From JAJQBJ01 sp964387095 (GTDB taxonomy: Bacteria > Bacillota > Clostridia > Oscillospirales > Oscillospiraceae): 18,454 nucleotides of DNA. The notes under the pieces are model-generated. The model made no database searches, was not told the DNA's origin, and was given only the letters and a program-made list of their open reading frames with translations. The position numbers and the translations under genes were made by a program. The DNA is taken from positions 1 to 18,454 of the forward strand of contig CAYLVH010000028.1 in the NCBI GenBank assembly GCA_964387095.1. Direction: 5' to 3'. Within the stretch, counting starts at the first letter, position 1, and each line of letters begins with the position of its first letter. Of this stretch, positions 15,230 through 18,454 are shown one piece after another.

Positions 15230-16106
15230 TCTCAACAGCCTCACTCACATCCGGAAATACAGGAAAATCCCCCTGCACCTCCGCCCAACGGTCTATAGCG
15301 GCGCCATCCATCAGAAACTGCACACAGGAAACATCATCCAAATTGCACAGGGAATTGGTGATACAGAGCAGCACTGTCTCCAGTCCCGCCTCGCTGGTCT
15401 CCAGGTATTCCACCCATACCTCAGTCAAATTCACATAGCAGATTCCGCTGTCGATCCAAAGTGTGATATCCTCCGATGAGCCGGGCAAATAGGCGGAAAG
15501 TCCCCGGTTCTCCGGTCCGGCGCAAAGTCCGGCCAAAATTGCCTCTGAGGCCGTCAAATCCTCGGTGATCTCAAGCTGGCACTCTTCCACACCAATTCCT
15601 TCCCCGTCTGACAGCGGAAAATAAAGCTTTACAAATATTTGTCCGGTGTCGCCCTCGCCGCCGTCCAGCATCACCTGTCCATCGGTCAGCCATTCCCGCT
15701 CCGTCATGGTCTCCCCATCGGCTGTGATGGCCACCATCCTAACCTGTTCCAGTTGGCACATGGTCAGGGCGATGCAATAATTGGCAATCGTCAGCCAGAC
15801 GCCGGAGAGGGTGCTGTATTCCCCGGACAGATCCAGCCGCAGGGCGCCCTGGGAAAGCTCCCAGCTTTGCAGGCTGGTTCCGGAGGGAATCAGGCTCGTC
15901 AGCTGAGCCTTTTCCGGCCCCCTGCAGAGGGCATCGAAAATCTCCTCCACATCCTCCGTGTCCCCGCTCCAGGTTACCCCTTCCAGGCCACTGGTGCTGT
16001 TGCCGAAAGCGGCATAATAGATCAGGAAATTGTTCTCTTCCTCTTTGGCTCCGCAGGCGGAAAGCAGGAAAATCAGCCCGAGCAGCCCCGCGATCAACCT
16101 CCTCAT
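15216..16106 (-). CDS. Lipoprotein with two GerMN-like domains
   Basis: 296 residues. A short signal peptide (MRRLIAGLLGLIFLLSAC) ends in a lipobox with C18, so the mature protein should be anchored to the outer face of the membrane. Two repeats of a GerMN-like fold follow (about 27-140 and 157-273), each with a GPE segment (63-65, 197-199) and a strand of the LRLDLSG/CYVNLTE type. GerMN domains occur in the sporulation protein GerM and in LpqB, the partner of the MtrAB two-component system. The gene overlaps the stop of the kinase gene by four bases (ATGA), implying translational coupling. A role in modulating or sensing for the kinase is inferred from this context only. Confidence 0.85.
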   Translation of the reverse strand: MRRLIAGLLGLIFLLSACGAKEEENNFLIYYAAFGNSTSGLEGVTWSGDTEDVEEIFDALCRGPEKAQLTSLIPSGTSLQSWELSQGALRLDLSGEYSTLSGVWLTIANYCIALTMCQLEQVRMVAITADGETMTEREWLTDGQVMLDGGEGDTGQIFVKLYFPLSDGEGIGVEECQLEITEDLTASEAILAGLCAGPENRGLSAYLPGSSEDITLWIDSGICYVNLTEVWVEYLETSEAGLETVLLCITNSLCNLDDVSCVQFLMDGAAIDRWAEVQGDFPVFPDVSEAVEIDRQ

Positions 16107-17569
16107 TCCCCCTTCACCTCCCCAGAAAAGGTCACCCGGAACCAGCTTCCGCCTTCCGCGCCCGGTCCGGTCTCAATGGTTCCATTGTATTTCTTCACCA
16201 TATCCCGGACGATGGAAAGTCCCAGTCCGGTGCCCCCGGCCCCAGGGGAACGGGCCTTGTCCACCCGGTAGAAGCGGTGAAAGATCTTCTCCCGCTCGGC
16301 CTCAGGAATGCCGATGCCGGTATCCTCCACCAGCAGGATGACCTGGCTCCCCTCCTCCCGGAGGGTCAGAAGGACACCCCCATGGGGCACATTGTATTTC
16401 ACGGCGTTCTCCGCCAGGTTAAAGACGATCTGATACAGATCATCTGCATTGGCCAGCATCCGCCCCGGCGCTTCTATGCAGGTGTCCAGCCTGACGTCCC
16501 TTTCCTCCGCCAACGGCCGAAGCATGTGGAGTACCTTTTCAATGGTGTCCCGCAGCTCCACCCAGGTCTTTTCCGTCGCACTTCCCGCATCCAGGCGGGT
16601 CAGCGCCAGCAGCTTCTCCGTAATGCGGGTGAGGCGCTCCGCCTCTTCCCCGATGTCGCCCACAAATTCCCGCATGGTCTCATGGTCGATATCCTCCGTT
16701 TGCAAAATGGAATCCGCCAGGAGCCGGATAGACGCCAGCGGAGTTTTCAGCTCATGGGAGGCGTCGGACACAAACCGCCGGCGCACCTCCTCTGTCTGGC
16801 TCAGGCGGTCGGTCATGTCGTTGAACTCGTCCGCCAGAACGTTGAGCTCATCGTGCCCCTTGAGCTCCACCTTCTGGGCCAGGGTCCCCCCCTCCGTGTT
16901 CTGGATGCCCTGCAACAGCTTGGATGTTTTCCGGGTCATGGACCCGGAAATCAACAGGCTGACTACAAAGGCAGCCGCTACAAATACCACAGACAGCGTT
17001 TGCAGATTCTGCTGGAGGCCCACCAACAGCGCGGCTTGGTCGCTGTCGTAATCATACACATAAACGCAGCCCAGCAGCATCCCGCGATAAGTCACAGGCA
17101 CAGCCGCTCTGCTTCGGAAGGCGTCCTCCGAATAGACAGAGCGAAACACGTCCTTTCCCTGCAGGGCCTGAACTGTCTCATTCAGCAGGGCATATCTCCC
17201 CACGCTGTCCTCATTCTCTGTGGTATCATAGAGAATCAGGCCCATTTCATCCGTCACAATCAACCGGTTTAGGCCGGAGGTGTCCAGCTGATTCATCACC
17301 TGCTCCACCTCATCTCCGGTTAGGGTTTGCAGGCTGGACAGCGCCGAGGCCACCACCGTAGCCTGGTTTTGCACCGAGGTCTGCTTCATATGGAAGACCG
17401 AATTCTGCATGGCCAGGATGGGATAGGTATTCAAGACCACCAGCACCGCCGCAATGAGAAAGAAATAAGAAAGGAAAAACCGGACCCGGATGCTCTGCCA
17501 CCAGGCAACGCGCCTGTCTGAGCTGCTTCTATTCCATTTTCCGGCCATGGACAGACGCCTCCTCTTCAT
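16103..17569 (-). CDS. Sensor histidine kinase (HAMP, HisKA, HATPase)
   Basis: 488 residues. An N-terminal cytoplasmic stretch precedes TM1 (about 31-54). An extracellular sensor of about 135 residues, PAS-like, and TM2 (about 190-209) follow. Then come HAMP (210-265), the dimerisation helix with phospho-acceptor H272 (SHELKTPLAS), the N-box NLAENAVKYN (384-393), DTGIGIP (416-422) and GGTGLGLSI (445-453). This is the PhoR/WalK-type layout of group 1 kinases. The start at 17567-17569 has AAGGG nearby, but ATG at 17546-17548 (MAGKWNRS) has a stronger AGGAGG site nine bases before it and may be the true start. It lies 16 bases after the response regulator gene, so they form a pair. Confidence 0.94.
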   Translation of the reverse strand: MKRRRLSMAGKWNRSSSDRRVAWWQSIRVRFFLSYFFLIAAVLVVLNTYPILAMQNSVFHMKQTSVQNQATVVASALSSLQTLTGDEVEQVMNQLDTSGLNRLIVTDEMGLILYDTTENEDSVGRYALLNETVQALQGKDVFRSVYSEDAFRSRAAVPVTYRGMLLGCVYVYDYDSDQAALLVGLQQNLQTLSVVFVAAAFVVSLLISGSMTRKTSKLLQGIQNTEGGTLAQKVELKGHDELNVLADEFNDMTDRLSQTEEVRRRFVSDASHELKTPLASIRLLADSILQTEDIDHETMREFVGDIGEEAERLTRITEKLLALTRLDAGSATEKTWVELRDTIEKVLHMLRPLAEERDVRLDTCIEAPGRMLANADDLYQIVFNLAENAVKYNVPHGGVLLTLREEGSQVILLVEDTGIGIPEAEREKIFHRFYRVDKARSPGAGGTGLGLSIVRDMVKKYNGTIETGPGAEGGSWFRVTFSGEVKGE

Positions 17570-17585
17570 AATCTACCCTTCGGTC

Positions 17586-18281
17586 TTAGACCTGCGTGCC
17601 CTTCAGGTAATAGCCCACACCCCACTTGGTCAGGATGTATTCCGGGGAAGCCGGATTCCGCTCCAGCTTCTCCCTCAAGCGGCGGATATGCACGTCAACT
17701 GTGCGGATCTCCCCTTGATATTCATAACCCCACACCAGGTCCAGCAGCTTTTCCCGGCTGTAAACCCTATTCGGATTCTTCATCAGCAGCTCCATCAGGT
17801 CAAACTCCTTGGCAGTCAGCTCTATGGGCGTTCCATCCCGATAGGCTATCCGCCGGACGGCGTCCAGCGTGATGTGGCCCACGGAGACAGTCTCCCGCTC
17901 AGCCGCCTTGACCTGGCTTGCCGCACCCGCCCTGCGGAGCATGGCGCGGATCCGGGCCTTTAATTCCAAAATGTTGAAGGGCTTTGTGATATAGTCATCT
18001 GCGCCGCATTCAAAGCCCATGATCTTATCCGCATCCTCGCTGCGGGCTGTCAGCATGATAATGGGCACATTGGAAAACTCCCGAATCTTCATACAGGCTT
18101 GAAGTCCGTCAATTTTAGGCATCATCAAATCCAGAATAATCAGGTCAAACCGGCCTGTGCGGGCCAGCTCCACAGCCTCCTCGCCGTCGCTCCCGGTCTC
18201 TACCTCATAGCCCTCGTTTTGCAGGTTGAATTTGATTCCCTTTACCAGAACCTTTTCATCATCAACTACCAGTATTCTCAT
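17586..18281 (-). CDS. OmpR/PhoB-family response regulator
   Basis: 231 residues. The receiver domain (1-115) has acidic pocket D7/D8, phospho-acceptor D51 (IILDLMMP), T78 and K100. The C-terminal winged helix (about 130-228) ends with the DNA-recognition pattern RTVDVHIRRLREKLE and WGVGYYL. It is like WalR/PhoB. It is first in an operon with the sensor kinase and the GerMN lipoprotein, whose expression it may control together with unseen targets. GAGGA precedes ATG. The upstream 173 bases to the window edge contain TATAAT at about 18297-18302, too near the start to be the only promoter, and a weak TTTCTG-N17-GATAAT pair further up. Confidence 0.94.
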   Translation of the reverse strand: MRILVVDDEKVLVKGIKFNLQNEGYEVETGSDGEEAVELARTGRFDLIILDLMMPKIDGLQACMKIREFSNVPIIMLTARSEDADKIMGFECGADDYITKPFNILELKARIRAMLRRAGAASQVKAAERETVSVGHITLDAVRRIAYRDGTPIELTAKEFDLMELLMKNPNRVYSREKLLDLVWGYEYQGEIRTVDVHIRRLREKLERNPASPEYILTKWGVGYYLKGTQV

Positions 18282-18454
18282 GCATTTTTATCCTCGTATT
18301 ATAGTAGTAGTGTTTATAGACCCTCTCCAAGGTCTGTCTGCTATACTGTTTGAAGATACTGCGGATTGGTTTTATTATCCTACCACTTGATGGTTACAGA
18401 AAGGCTCCAACCACAGTCTCTTTGTATGATTGTTAATCAGTTAGATACCGCATG

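Noticed and set aside
15216..18281. Assignment as a WalRK operon
   Set aside because: The regulator and kinase are similar in type, but I see no clear PAS domain after HAMP, and the downstream walH/walI/walJ genes are missing. No gene symbol is given.

Overview
The window looks like chromosomal DNA of a fairly GC-rich anaerobic member of the Bacillota, class Clostridia. An Oscillospiraceae-type gut bacterium is my best guess, inferred from a T-box leader, rubrerythrin-type oxidative-stress proteins, a PucR-type regulator, a DUF975 protein, strong AGGAGG ribosome binding sites and the codon composition. Nothing indicates a plasmid, phage or transposon. No rRNA, tRNA or CRISPR array was seen.

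Layout. (1) 1-602: a scarred segment. It holds a leftward promoter leaving the window, a terminator, the 3' end of an unrecognised leftward gene, and a truncated, frameshifted C-terminus of a DASS/SLC13-like transporter. (2) 603-2538 (minus): two oxidative-stress genes. One is a four-domain fusion (flavin reductase, two rubredoxins, ferritin-like diiron domain); the other is a short reverse rubrerythrin with a strong promoter. Their ferritin-domain DNA is almost identical over about 366 bp, while the flanks have diverged. (3) 2772-8308 (plus): a branched-chain amino acid operon of promoter, T-box leader, ilvB, ilvN, ilvC, ilvD. It has a hairpin over the ilvN stop, a strong terminator-like hairpin between ilvC and ilvD, and a final terminator. 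ilvB/ilvN, ilvC and ilvD cover the three shared steps from pyruvate (and 2-oxobutyrate) to the 2-oxo acids of valine and isoleucine; no transaminase or leu gene is present. (4) 8325-12247 (minus): purB followed closely by an AI-2E/PerM-family membrane protein and a DUF975 membrane protein, preceded by a promoter with a cre-like palindrome. (5) 12387-13661 (minus): a PucR/CdaR-like transcription factor with inverted repeats around and inside its start. (6) 13874-15160 (minus): metY, for direct sulfhydrylation of O-acetylhomoserine, with a promoter embedded in the 3' end of the gene before it. (7) 15216-18281 (minus): an OmpR-type response regulator, a HAMP-containing sensor kinase and a lipoprotein with two GerMN-like domains, in one tightly packed operon. 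The gene order resembles actinobacterial mtrA-mtrB-lpqB.

Most of the window is ordinary core metabolism. The parts most worth a second look are the multidomain rubrerythrin with its conversion tract, the kinase/lipoprotein signalling triad, and several regulatory repeats. I do not see a clearly new defence or mobile system.
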